From assembly GCA_003990705.1 (NCBI GenBank), contig AP018319.1, positions 186,001 to 250,000 on the forward strand: a stretch of DNA of 64,000 nt, read 5' to 3'. Source of the stretch: Nostoc sp. HK-01. Its GTDB lineage: Bacteria; Cyanobacteriota; Cyanobacteriia; Cyanobacteriales; Nostocaceae. How positions within the stretch are numbered: position 1 is the stretch's first letter; each line of letters opens with the position of its first letter. A program made the translations under genes and the position numbers. Below the pieces are notes generated by a model that had not been told where the DNA came from, did no database searches, and worked only from the letters and a program-made list of their open reading frames with translations. Positions 8,897-18,259 of the stretch are shown piece after piece.

Positions 8897-9949
8897 ATGC
8901 CTCGACGAACTGCTACATCTTCATCCCCTTCTACGGTTGCAACCGGACTGGCTCTGTCTGAATTACATCTGCGCTTGGAATATTTAGAGAAACAACACCA
9001 ATCAATTCTCAAGCAGATTAAGAGAAAGCGGACTGAACTAAATAACTTTGTCGAAAAGGCGCGTTCTTTAGCCACAGAGGTAGTACATCAAACAACTTCG
9101 AGCTTCCAAAAAATGGCTCAACTCGACCAAGAAATTCACGCTTTGTTTGAAACTATCTTTACTACTAGAAAATTTGGTAAACAAACTCTTAAGAAGATAC
9201 AAGCAGTTTATCGTCAACTACAGTTTGCTGGGATTATTAGTATAAAACACGACACAAGCCAATCAGGGGCAGAGTCAAACGAAGAGTTCTCACATACGGA
9301 AGAAGATTTCTCTACTCAATCAGCCCAAGATACCTATCAACATCAACAGTGGCAAGCACAAGAAACTACCTCATTTGGGGCTGGGGCTAGAACCGAAACA
9401 CAGCAAAAAATTCGCTCCACATTTTTGCGGTTGGCTGAAATCTTTCACCCTGATAAGGCACCTGATAGCGAAACACAGAAATATCATACCGAAATCATGC
9501 AGGAAATTAATAAAGCTTACCAAGAAGGGGATTTAGCCAGACTGCTAGAGATTGAATCATGTCAACAAGTTGGAGAAGTTGTTGATCTCAATAATGAAGA
9601 TGATTTAACTCGCAAATGTCGCCATTTAGAACAGCAAAATCAAATTCTCCAAGCTCAATATGAAAACTTGAAACAGGAACTACGTTTAGCCAAAAATACA
9701 CCAGAAGGAGAAATGGTTTCTAGCTCTCGCAAAGCTGCAAAGCAAGGCATTGATGCTGTAGCCGGGATGGTCGAAGCAATCGAATCTCAAATTCAGGCTG
9801 TTTCTCAAATTCGGAATTTTGTCAAAGATTTTCAACAGCAGAAACTGACTATCCAAGAATTTCTTGCTGGGCCAGTTTCTCTGTATCCTTCTGAAGAAGA
9901 ATTACTCCAAGATATTCTTGAACAGATGTTATCAGAATTAACTCGATAA
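8897..9949 (+). CDS. J-domain-like protein with coiled coils, 350 aa
   Basis: Residues about 30-70 and 235-262 are heptad-rich and probably coiled coil. Between them lies a J-domain-like segment, F-L-R-L-A-E-I-F-H-P-D-K-A, with the HPD tripeptide at residues 184-186. An E-I-N-K-A-Y-Q-E-G-D helix follows, as in DnaJ helix III/IV. The HPD loop recruits DnaK, so the protein probably delivers a specific client to Hsp70. There are no zinc fingers or DnaJ C-terminal domains. Start is the ATG at 8897; upstream is AT-rich without a strong ribosome site. It is convergent with the winged-helix-like gene at 10060. Confidence 0.7.
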   Translation: MPRRTATSSSPSTVATGLALSELHLRLEYLEKQHQSILKQIKRKRTELNNFVEKARSLATEVVHQTTSSFQKMAQLDQEIHALFETIFTTRKFGKQTLKKIQAVYRQLQFAGIISIKHDTSQSGAESNEEFSHTEEDFSTQSAQDTYQHQQWQAQETTSFGAGARTETQQKIRSTFLRLAEIFHPDKAPDSETQKYHTEIMQEINKAYQEGDLARLLEIESCQQVGEVVDLNNEDDLTRKCRHLEQQNQILQAQYENLKQELRLAKNTPEGEMVSSSRKAAKQGIDAVAGMVEAIESQIQAVSQIRNFVKDFQQQKLTIQEFLAGPVSLYPSEEELLQDILEQMLSELTR

Positions 9950-9975
9950 CAACTTGTTGATTAACAACCCTTGTA

Positions 9976-10055
9976 CAAGTTGCGCTCTTGCAACTGCGCT
10001 CTTGCAATTGCGATCTTCGCAGCGTTAGCGAGTTCGCGAGCGTCCGCCGCAAATT
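9976..10055. repeat. GC-rich interspersed/tandem repeat
   Basis: GCGCTCTTGCAA is repeated with a further TTGCAATTGCGA variant, followed by CTTCGCAGCGTTAGCGAGTT and GCGTCCGCCGC. A related GC-rich string occurs at about 2458-2490. This resembles interspersed repeats common in Nostoc intergenic DNA. It lies between two convergent genes and may act in transcription termination. Confidence 0.6.
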
Positions 10056-10059
10056 GTTG

Positions 10060-11397
10060 TTAGTCCGGAAGTAATTTAGCATCCCAAATGTACAGTCCTT
10101 TTTCCTCTGGCACTCTAGAGAATCTGCCTGAGCGATAACCCCGTGACAGTTCATTTAGTACCCCTGGTCTAACCTTCTGTAATTGCTCAGGCGAAAGTTC
10201 TCCATACAGTTGATTGACAACTTCAGCTATATCAAAAACTCTTCTCGGATTTTGTTCCAATAATAAACTAATCGCATCAATCAAAAACTTTCCTTTAAAC
10301 TCTCCTTTCATGGGTATGAGATTCGCTTTCGCATGAGGGTTAGGTTTTTGAGGTTTAGTTTGGCTAGGCTTGGAAGCAACATCAGGGCTAATATCTTCTT
10401 TGACCTGCGGCTGTGGTTGTTTACTTTTTGTTTGGCTAGGCTTGGAAGAACTTTCTTTGCGCTTAGAATTGAGCAATTTCAAATCTATGGTGTAGTACCC
10501 TGGTTTGCCCGGAACCAGTGACCACTTACCGCTTCGTTTTCCGTGAGTCAGTGTTGATTGAACTCTGTCTTTAACTACCTTCCAAACATCTGGTTCTAAC
10601 TCGCCATACAGCGATCGCACTACAAAATCTATATGACATACACTACCTTTATGCTGCTGCAACAACTGTTCAATCGCTTCTATACGTCTTAGAGAGCGAT
10701 ATTCATCCAGCATTGGGATATCTTGCCCATAGAATGATTGGTTTGACGTAGTGCTGGTTTCTTCTTGCTTGGTAGACTCAGCGACTGGGGGTTCATCTTC
10801 TTGGGGTAATGGCTCATTCGTAACCAGTTGGGCTAATTCACTTGCTACTGTTAGAGCGTCGTTACTGTCGTCTTTGGTGTCGCTTTCTTGAACAGCATTA
10901 TCTTCTTCTGTTGTAGCGGTTGGTTCTTCAGTATTAGTAGACTCATCACTTTGAGTTTCAGTTTGAGAACTATCAAAGCTATCATCTGAGAATACATTCT
11001 CTTCAGCAGTAACTATTGCCTGAGTTTCTTCTAATTGCGAGTTGATATCTTCTTGATTCTCAGCAGGAAATGCCTCTGCTTTTATGGTATCTAGTGGTGA
11101 TAATTCATTATCCTGAGTTTGTGATAATTCTGCTGCCGTTCTCAAGACATCAACGCTATTACCATTGCTGCTTTCTTGAGTGGGTACGGTAAATATTTCT
11201 TCTGCTACTTCTTTAGAAAAGCCATTGTTATTCACCTCTACGGTCACAGGCCAGTTAGATAATAATGCTTCTACATGAGTTAGGTTCGCTAAAGCTTCTC
11301 TATACAATTTTCCGTACTCTTCTACTAGTGGAGCGTAATAGTTTCTTATTTCTAACAATGTCAAGAGAAATTTTTCTGGGGGCGGCTGTATCTGCAT
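10060..11397 (-). CDS. Protein with two C-terminal winged-helix-like repeats, 445 aa
   Basis: Two homologous segments are visible. The first (about residues 230-320) reads I-E-A-I-E-Q-L-L-Q-Q-H-K-G then V-V-R-S-L-Y-G-E-L-E. The second (about 370-445) reads I-D-A-I-S-L-L-L-E-Q-N then V-V-N-Q-L-Y-G-E-L-S. Each ends with a G-K-W/G-R-F wing, then Y-T/Y-I-W-D and K-L-L. The layout fits HARE-HTH/winged-helix modules that bind DNA or proteins. The middle (about 70-225) is acidic and Ser/Thr/Glu-rich, likely disordered; a Lys/Ser/Pro/Gln linker joins the repeats. I do not know the family. Possible roles are a plasmid regulator or nucleoid-type protein. Confidence 0.65.
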   Translation of the reverse strand: MQIQPPPEKFLLTLLEIRNYYAPLVEEYGKLYREALANLTHVEALLSNWPVTVEVNNNGFSKEVAEEIFTVPTQESSNGNSVDVLRTAAELSQTQDNELSPLDTIKAEAFPAENQEDINSQLEETQAIVTAEENVFSDDSFDSSQTETQSDESTNTEEPTATTEEDNAVQESDTKDDSNDALTVASELAQLVTNEPLPQEDEPPVAESTKQEETSTTSNQSFYGQDIPMLDEYRSLRRIEAIEQLLQQHKGSVCHIDFVVRSLYGELEPDVWKVVKDRVQSTLTHGKRSGKWSLVPGKPGYYTIDLKLLNSKRKESSSKPSQTKSKQPQPQVKEDISPDVASKPSQTKPQKPNPHAKANLIPMKGEFKGKFLIDAISLLLEQNPRRVFDIAEVVNQLYGELSPEQLQKVRPGVLNELSRGYRSGRFSRVPEEKGLYIWDAKLLPD

Positions 11398-11814
11398 TTA
11401 GGTATCTATCGAGTTTCAATTAGAGTATTGCTTTCACAAATTTGATTGATGCGAACTTCATTTCTAGGCTTGTTCCTTGTGCAACTTTATTACATCTGGA
11501 CTAATTCATGCACAACTAACCCGTGATAGTTCTTCTCTTTTCTAGCTTATCTTTTTTGGGATCGCTCTATCTACCTTTCCCTCTTGCTGTCTTTACAACT
11601 GGTGTCCTCTGATTGCTTCACCGAGATCTATCGATTGGCGTAAGCGGCTGTTTGTGCCAACGGGAGAGGTCTGCGACGGGGTACACCTACGCGCTGCCGA
11701 AGCGCAGAGGGAAAAAATGCTTTCAACAACCACGAAGTAACAGGTGAACTAAAAGTAGTTTGTTAACCAAACGTTTTTTGTGCTAACGTTTAGTTAACAA
11801 ACGTTTTTGGTTCT
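11398..11814. promoter_or_regulatory. MarR gene upstream region with two operator-like palindromes
   Basis: Two inverted-repeat boxes lie just upstream of the MarR start: GTTTG-TTAAC-CAAAC at 11758-11772 and CGTTT-AGTTAAC-AAACG at 11787-11803. They are centred 30 bases apart on related GTTAAC cores, and the second ends 11 bases before the ATG. MarR dimers bind such palindromes, so this is probably the autoregulatory operator. The rest (11398-11750) shows only a GC-rich repeat near 11640-11710 and no gene. Confidence 0.7.
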
Positions 11815-12381
11815 ATGAAGAGACGAATATCCTCCAAGCAATCTGCTGAAGTACCAAAGCGGGAAAGCCCATCAGTTAATTCGCATACTTTTAGTGAACA
11901 CGATTTAGACTGGGAGCCTTTGCCAGAATGTCTAAGTCACTGGACAGGCTTTGTACTTCACTGGGTGACTGAACTTGGCGCACAGTTTTATGCCCGTGCT
12001 ATGACTCCCTTAAATCTGCGCCCGCTTCAGGTTGGTATCCTCCAATTACTGGCTGCTGAAGGTGCAATGGTTCAAGCACGATTAGGTGACAAACTTCGTG
12101 TTGATAAAGCTAGTATGGTTACCTTGCTCAATGACCTAGAACAGCAGGGCTTAATTGAACGACGACCTCATCCAAGCGATCGCCGAGCCTATGAAGTTCA
12201 TCTTTTAGAATCTGGCAAACAACGACTCCAACAAGCAGAATATGCATCAATTGAAGCAGCAAAACAATTCTTCGCTGCTTTAACACTAGAAGAACAACAG
12301 ACTCTGAATAGACTGCTAAAGCGTGTTGCGACCAGCAACGTTTCATGGAAGTCACCGACATTCAAAGATGTTGACGAATAA
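11815..12381 (+). CDS. MarR family transcriptional regulator
   Basis: A 188-residue winged-helix regulator. After a 35-residue polar N-terminus, a dimerisation helix (W-T-G-F-V-L-H-W-V) is followed by L-N-L-R-P-L-Q-V-G-I-L-Q-L-L. The recognition region is L-G-D-K-L-R-V-D-K-A-S-M-V-T-L-L-N-D-L-E-Q-Q-G-L-I-E-R-R, and the wing is D-R-R-A-Y-E-V-H-L, all classic MarR motifs. Palindromic boxes just upstream are probably its operator. The next gene, a small membrane protein, lies 143 bases downstream on the same strand and may be its target. The ligand is unknown. Confidence 0.9.
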   Translation: MKRRISSKQSAEVPKRESPSVNSHTFSEHDLDWEPLPECLSHWTGFVLHWVTELGAQFYARAMTPLNLRPLQVGILQLLAAEGAMVQARLGDKLRVDKASMVTLLNDLEQQGLIERRPHPSDRRAYEVHLLESGKQRLQQAEYASIEAAKQFFAALTLEEQQTLNRLLKRVATSNVSWKSPTFKDVDE

Positions 12382-12524
12382 CGCAAGTTTGTTTTGGGGT
12401 TATATGAACATGATTCCAGCAGACAGCAGATGTTCTTGACTGATGAGGCTTGGTAAGTATTTCTATTACCTCAGAAGCCATTAATTGATTTGCATTCATC
12501 AGTAATATAGGAAATACAAACATC

Positions 12525-12984
12525 ATGACTATAGAAATTATTGTTTTCGTGATTGCAGCTTCTGCAACATTTTTCAACAATGCTCTGCATTGGTATACAC
12601 TCTACTTATCCACTCTTTGCTTGGGTTGGACAAACAGAGTTTGTATCGTTTCACAAAGAATACGAACGCAGGCTCCCTTTTAGTATCTACATACCTTACA
12701 TATTGCTGATGCTAAGTACACTGCTACTGGCATTTGTACATCCAGTAGAAGTTAAGCTTGGCTGGGTACTTATGTTGCTTGTGCTGAACGCATCAATTAT
12801 GATCACCAGCCTCACGTTTGCTGTTCCAATTCATAATCGACTCCAGCGCCAAGGGTATTCTGATAAAGCCTGCATCCGCAAACTGATTCAATATAACAGT
12901 CTTAGACTTATTGCCTCATCAACTAGCAGTATTATTATGCTGTATTTGCTGATAGGTTTGTTGTTAAATCGGACAGCTACTTAA
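12525..12984 (+). pseudogene. Small multi-pass membrane protein (DUF1772-like), frameshifted near the N-terminus
   Basis: From ATG 12525 a frame reads M-T-I-E-I-I-V-F-V-I-A-A-S-A-T-F-F-N-N-A-L, a first membrane helix. The continuation I-G-I-H-S-T-Y-P-L-F-A-W-V-G-Q-T-E-F and three further helices are in the next frame, ending at 12984. One extra base near 12588 (GCTCTGCATTGG) explains the break. Without it, translation could start at 12553 and give 143 residues lacking the first helix. The protein resembles four-helix DUF1772-type membrane proteins often found beside regulators. Function is unknown and the label is tentative. Confidence 0.6.
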
Positions 12985-13005
12985 AATTAGTAGCTTTATT
13001 TTTTT
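12976..13005 (+). terminator. Rho-independent terminator
   Basis: GCTACT and AGTAGC form a 6-bp stem around TAAAATT, followed by TTTATTTTTTT. The stem overlaps the membrane-protein stop codon and sits between two converging genes. It would end rightward transcription from the MarR unit. Confidence 0.7.
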
Positions 13006-13014
13006 ACTAACAAA

Positions 13015-16000
13015 TTATCTTTGTAGTCCTGCTACCTGTTTTTTAGTTTCTAAAACCTCATCAACTTTGCTATTAGCACTCTCAAACTGCTGCACAAATT
13101 CCGGTGTCAATTTGTTAATCTGCACTCTCCCAGCTTGCACACGCAGAATTACATCACCCTTTGAGCGCGCGATCGCCCAAGAACGTTGCTCAGGGTGAAA
13201 GCTGACATCGTAAATCTTACCCTGGACACGGGTCGTACCATCTTCTTCACACTGACCCAAAGCTGACACGATTTTGTGAGCGATTTGGGCGATTCGGTTA
13301 ACTGTATCTTTCTCCATTGCTTCTCTTGCTTGGGGCGATAATTGCCCAGTAACCTTAAACTCATTGGCGATTTGGACAATGCGTTGTTTGTAATCTTCTG
13401 ATTTTCCCAGGTTGTTAGCAGTGGCGTACCATGAGCGCAGGTGGTCGATGGTTATAGTTTGAGATTCTTGGCTGGGGACGGCTTTGTTTTGCTGCTGCTC
13501 AAACGGTACTATCTGACCGTTCACATAATTGCCCAGGGGTTCCATGTTAAGTCCCCACACTTGGGGCTTGCCCGTGAACAGTTCTGGCAGAGCTTTAGCT
13601 GAGTGCTTTTCCATTTGCGCCCACTGCTGCTGATACTGGGGGTCTGCAATCATCTGCTGTGAAATTTGATATTGCTTGCCAACTCGGAAAGCGACTTGCT
13701 TGCCGGAGCCAGTGGCTAGAGCAATATCACCCTCTTTGAAACCATATTGTCTATATGGCTCATACGCTCTGGTAGTATGAACTCTGCCATACCCCCGCAT
13801 CGCATCAATGCAGGTGTCCACGGGTAAAGGGTTGGGTTCCCCGCGCAGCATGAGGGGGAAATTCATCGGAATTGGCTTGCCCGATATTACCACTAGTTCT
13901 TTTATACTAGTATGTAACGTAGACTGTGAATTTTGAGGTGATACTGGTGATACCACTGTATTCGCTCCTCTTAGAACCTTTGGAGATTCAACTATACTAA
14001 CGACTGGCTGTGGCGGTTTGAGATGCTTTGGACGGTCAGGCAGCGATCGCAATTTCTCTTGATACTGTTCGGAGGATTCAATAACTTCTCCAAATTTATT
14101 AATCATCGCCTCAAAAACAGGTTCAGGAATGGACGAGTTTACCAAATTAAATACAGCCAGTCCTTTCTTAGTTTCCAGTGGCACATCTTCTGGTGGCTGT
14201 TGGGCAATCGCTATGTTTTTGTCAGTGAGCCACTTGGTAACAACGTCAACCTTGTGATTGTCCACTGCCATCCTTATGATGCCAAGTTCTTTATCTTCTG
14301 TTGTTGCAAAAAGAATAGTTGGACGTTCTTTAATTTGGTACAAAATCGCCGCAGTTCTTTCGATTTCTCTGTGTTGTCCTTCCGAAGTTATCTGCTGACT
14401 AAATGCAAAGTTTTCTTTCACCCAAGTTTCGGGATATTCAATGGTATTCGGGTCAATCTTCACCATCATTGTTGTTGAGATATTACTTTGCAATGTGGCT
14501 GGTACTGGAGTTAGCCTTCCAAAATTGAAAACTCCTAATTGTTTGAGTGCTTCTTTATCTTTTTTGAAATGTAGCACCCCTAGCGGTTCCCCATTCAAAA
14601 ACACTGCATCCCTTATTTGAGATTGGGGGACATCTAAGGTAAGTCTTCTATATTCAGTGTCATTAAATTTTTGACCTTGATGATCATAAGAATTAGTTTT
14701 ATCAATCTTTATTAAATTACCATTGGGCGAAGAGGCAATCACAAAAGCATTATACTTGTCTGATATGGTCGTCAGTTTTAGGTTAAGCGGATTGCCATCT
14801 TTAATGTAATTTACTGCCTGGAGTTGCTTAATCGAATCAGCATCTAATTCCCCCAGAGTTTTACCATCCAATTTGAGTTTGACTACCCCTGTGGGTACTG
14901 GTACTTTACCAATTTCTAAGGTCACAGATTCACCATGAAATGTCTTAGGAGCGTGGGCGAATTTCTTGATTTCTCTGATCGTAAACTCCACTGGTTCTGT
15001 CCCTGTCAGAGAAATTGTGGCAGAGGCTGTGTAAGTTTCCCCTGGTAACACATTAGCAAGAGCCTTTGTACCAATTGGTAATTGTCCCGTTCTCGGTTCT
15101 AGCGGCGCAAATTCTTTGTACTGCCCGTCAGTATCTTGCACAAACACTAATCTTAAAGCATGACGATCATGCCCAGGCGGGTGGTGCGATGCCCTAATTT
15201 CAATTGGGTATTTCTCTTCTTGATTCCACGTTTTACCCTTGAAGCTGTTCGCCTCATTACTCAGCGTCCCAACTCGTAAATGGGTAAATTGCATCTGATC
15301 TAGCCGGGAGATAATTTCTTCACCAAACGCCGCAAACACAAAGTTGGGATTTTTTTTGTAAATAGGGTCTTTATTTTGAGACTGTCTATCTTCTAATTCA
15401 TCCTGCCTCGCCGCCCCAACACTCCACACCGCCGCCGCCGCCGACAATCTCTCCTGCTCTGGGATGTTTTCTCGGTATGCTTGGGCGAATTGGTACGTTT
15501 GCTGGAACATTAGTTTCGTCTGCCCTCGGCTGAGTTGGGGTTTAATTTCAACCAATGAAGCGTTGTTGGCCTTTGTACCTGGCTTGAGGTTGTATTCTTC
15601 AACCGACTGAGGGCTAACTGTACCTAACTTACGGTATTGGGGTTGTCCATCATCCTTTAATTCATTATTTATTTGGGCGAGTGTTAGTAGTTTTGAGGAA
15701 CGCTTGTCCACTTCTAATTTCAAATTAATAGTTTGAGCTTTCCAGATGAGGGGATGATCGTAATAAGTTAAGTTCGTAATCTCCAGTTTTGACCCCTGCT
15801 GCGTTTGAATAATTGCACTGGGGCCACGCTCACTGTCCCTCCGTCGCTCCATTGCTACGGCAGCGTTATGGAGTCGGTCAAATTCATACTTGGCAGCGAT
15901 CGCCGCAAATCTCTGCTGTGGGGTAAACTCAACACCGTTAAATAAATCGTGAAACTGGACAATGGGACGGGATTCAAGTTTTGATTCTTGGAAGTATTTA

Positions 16001-18213
16001 TTTGTTTGGTTAATTAATAATTCTACTGGCGAGTAACCCTCAGTTTTTATCCCTAAGTTTAAATAAGCTGTCGGGGATTTTTTATCTTTAATATAGTCAA
16101 CTTGGCGATATAAATAACGATTATTTTCTTTGATTAAGCCCATTGCTGGCTTTTTAGAACTTTTAAATAAATCTACAGCTATCTGGTTTTGGTAACAAGC
16201 CTCTTCAATCATTCTCCTGTACATCAAGCGATTCTTATCCATTGCTTGGGAAATAACTTCAGAGGTTCTATTAGGATTTTGAGACAGAGCTACAAACTCT
16301 TGTATGTATGGTTTATATTCTTCCCTGATTGGCTTGGGGTGTTCGTAATTCTCAGCTTCTAATAATTTTTGATAATGATGTGATACTTTATCTACATATT
16401 CGCTTTTCTGCTCAGGTGTTCCATAAAGTTTGAGAATTTCGATTTCCGATTCTAATGCCTCTAATGCGGTCACTTGATTATTGATCACGCCCACGCTGAT
16501 ACTATCGCTCATGTGGTTAGCTATTTCTTCAAATGGTGGTTGCTTTCCATCTATATAAAATGATTGTTTCTTTTCCTTGATAGTAGGAAGATAAGCATTG
16601 GCTGGCAGAATCCTATACTCAGCTTCGGCTGTGAAGTTGGGATATTTACTTGCTAGTGCTACACCAATACAGTCACCATCAAAATCGCGTCCTTGGCGTT
16701 GGGTTTCGGTTTCTACAGGTGCTGTTTCATCCTGTTCAAGTCTTGCTTTTATACGTTTGATGTCTTCATCGTTGACAACAATAATTCCTTCTAAACGTGT
16801 ACCGTCTGAGGCTAAACAATCATCAATAATTTTATTGGTCGATACGCACAGACCATTAGAGTTAAGAAACGGAGAGCGGAAGTTTAAAACTTTCTCTCCA
16901 TCATCCAACCAAGGCACACAGATTTCTCCATTCTTCAAGTCCTTGGATGGAATGATCATCCCTCTATCAAAAGTTAGCGTCCGCCCCAGTGAAATATCCC
17001 GCCACTCACCTTGGACAAATTTACTAAGTTCTTTCCTAACTTTCTCCGTTTCTAAAAGCTGATTATGCCCTCCAATTAAGTCAGCCTTAATCAGCTTATA
17101 CATTAATAAATCATCTTTTTCTGATTTCTCATCTAAGTCATCACTTGTTTCAAATTGTTCTTCAGCGTGATTAAGAGTGAGTAATTCTAATTGTTTCGCA
17201 AGTAAACCATCAACAACTTGTTCGGAAATCTCTGCTTTTAAAGATGATTTCTGTTCTTCAGTAAAAGCTTTGCGCTGTTCATACTTTTGACAATAAAGTT
17301 GTGCAACTTTTCTAGGGTCACTTTGGGATTCGGCTAATTTTTGGGCTTGGGCTTCTAGTTCCTCCGCAAAGTCTTTAATGCCTTGGGGAAATGATGCTAA
17401 TAGTTGTGAAATTGCTGTTTTACCTCGTTCTGACTGTGATTTCTCGCCTAACCAAATTTTTTGTCTGTATAGTCCTGGCTGGATCTGCGGCTTAATGGCT
17501 CCACCTGGGCGGTCTTTGTCTGTGCCTTTGAAGCTGGAGAGGGGGAGAATTAAATCTATTTTAGGTTTACTATTTGAATCTAAATATTCTACATTACTTA
17601 AATTATTTGGGCGTAATGTCCCTTTACCAAACCTGTATTTACTATCTTCTCCATCTCCTTCTCTCCAACCAAAGCGATGCTGAATTACACGATAACTTTT
17701 GTCTTGCTGTTCTTTCCTTTTAGTTAATTTGTTATATAGTTGGGTTGAAATTTGCCCATAACAGTCGCCTACTAACTTAAGGGCATCTTCCCTTTTAATT
17801 ATTCCTCCATTTTCACCCGCTTTAGCTTGTTCTGAATCATCATTAACCACTAGAATGTTTAGGGTTTCGTTAATAGAATTTTTGCAAGAACCTAAAAATA
17901 TTGAACCGTAAGCCCCCCTGTCTTTTCTATCAGGACATAACTTATCGATTACTTCTAGACATTCTGGCGAACCATATAGCAATCTAGTCTTAGAAGATAA
18001 TAAAAGAGTATGCCCATTTGGATGATTTCTTAAATCTTCTGGGCTACTATAATCATCCAGATGTCCAAAAGAAAATTCCTGGTCAGAAAAGTAAAATTCT
18101 AATAAAGTATTCTCTAGCTTTTCAGTTAAAATTGATTCAAAATTATTGCTATCTCCGTCAACATGAATCCAAGTATTCAACCTAGTGTCAAAATGTTTAA
18201 ATTCTAGAGTCAT
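13015..18213 (-). CDS. Giant protein with DFDGD motif, candidate two-barrel RNA polymerase (1732 aa)
   Basis: The key stretch is residues about 420-530. It reads K-N-G-E-I-C-V-P-W, then F-R-S-P-F-L-N-S-N-G (R446), a hydrophobic G-I-I-V-V-N-D strand, then R-Q-G-R-D-F-D-G-D-C-I-G-V-A with D510, D512 and D514. This order resembles eukaryotic RdRP/QDE-1 polymerases (R-N-P-C-L-H-x-G-D followed by D-L-D-G-D) and the RpoC N-A-D-F-D-G-D loop that holds catalytic Mg. The remainder is unrecognised: a 400-residue N-terminal region, helical stretches to about 1000, then beta-rich segments and a region including Y-D-V-S-F-H-P-E-Q-R-S near the C-terminus. Start is the ATG at 18211-18213, 46 bases from a divergent gene. 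Polymerase activity is inference; the motif is directly seen. Confidence 0.65.
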   Translation of the reverse strand: MTLEFKHFDTRLNTWIHVDGDSNNFESILTEKLENTLLEFYFSDQEFSFGHLDDYSSPEDLRNHPNGHTLLLSSKTRLLYGSPECLEVIDKLCPDRKDRGAYGSIFLGSCKNSINETLNILVVNDDSEQAKAGENGGIIKREDALKLVGDCYGQISTQLYNKLTKRKEQQDKSYRVIQHRFGWREGDGEDSKYRFGKGTLRPNNLSNVEYLDSNSKPKIDLILPLSSFKGTDKDRPGGAIKPQIQPGLYRQKIWLGEKSQSERGKTAISQLLASFPQGIKDFAEELEAQAQKLAESQSDPRKVAQLYCQKYEQRKAFTEEQKSSLKAEISEQVVDGLLAKQLELLTLNHAEEQFETSDDLDEKSEKDDLLMYKLIKADLIGGHNQLLETEKVRKELSKFVQGEWRDISLGRTLTFDRGMIIPSKDLKNGEICVPWLDDGEKVLNFRSPFLNSNGLCVSTNKIIDDCLASDGTRLEGIIVVNDEDIKRIKARLEQDETAPVETETQRQGRDFDGDCIGVALASKYPNFTAEAEYRILPANAYLPTIKEKKQSFYIDGKQPPFEEIANHMSDSISVGVINNQVTALEALESEIEILKLYGTPEQKSEYVDKVSHHYQKLLEAENYEHPKPIREEYKPYIQEFVALSQNPNRTSEVISQAMDKNRLMYRRMIEEACYQNQIAVDLFKSSKKPAMGLIKENNRYLYRQVDYIKDKKSPTAYLNLGIKTEGYSPVELLINQTNKYFQESKLESRPIVQFHDLFNGVEFTPQQRFAAIAAKYEFDRLHNAAVAMERRRDSERGPSAIIQTQQGSKLEITNLTYYDHPLIWKAQTINLKLEVDKRSSKLLTLAQINNELKDDGQPQYRKLGTVSPQSVEEYNLKPGTKANNASLVEIKPQLSRGQTKLMFQQTYQFAQAYRENIPEQERLSAAAAVWSVGAARQDELEDRQSQNKDPIYKKNPNFVFAAFGEEIISRLDQMQFTHLRVGTLSNEANSFKGKTWNQEEKYPIEIRASHHPPGHDRHALRLVFVQDTDGQYKEFAPLEPRTGQLPIGTKALANVLPGETYTASATISLTGTEPVEFTIREIKKFAHAPKTFHGESVTLEIGKVPVPTGVVKLKLDGKTLGELDADSIKQLQAVNYIKDGNPLNLKLTTISDKYNAFVIASSPNGNLIKIDKTNSYDHQGQKFNDTEYRRLTLDVPQSQIRDAVFLNGEPLGVLHFKKDKEALKQLGVFNFGRLTPVPATLQSNISTTMMVKIDPNTIEYPETWVKENFAFSQQITSEGQHREIERTAAILYQIKERPTILFATTEDKELGIIRMAVDNHKVDVVTKWLTDKNIAIAQQPPEDVPLETKKGLAVFNLVNSSIPEPVFEAMINKFGEVIESSEQYQEKLRSLPDRPKHLKPPQPVVSIVESPKVLRGANTVVSPVSPQNSQSTLHTSIKELVVISGKPIPMNFPLMLRGEPNPLPVDTCIDAMRGYGRVHTTRAYEPYRQYGFKEGDIALATGSGKQVAFRVGKQYQISQQMIADPQYQQQWAQMEKHSAKALPELFTGKPQVWGLNMEPLGNYVNGQIVPFEQQQNKAVPSQESQTITIDHLRSWYATANNLGKSEDYKQRIVQIANEFKVTGQLSPQAREAMEKDTVNRIAQIAHKIVSALGQCEEDGTTRVQGKIYDVSFHPEQRSWAIARSKGDVILRVQAGRVQINKLTPEFVQQFESANSKVDEVLETKKQVAGLQR

Positions 18214-18259
18214 AGCTCTTCAAATATTAAAACTTTATCAATTTTGTGAGGTGTTAATT

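Noticed and set aside
9849-10154. Leftward 101-aa ORF over the J-domain gene's 3' end
   Set aside because: Overlaps two better supported convergent genes and a GC-rich repeat; no motif.
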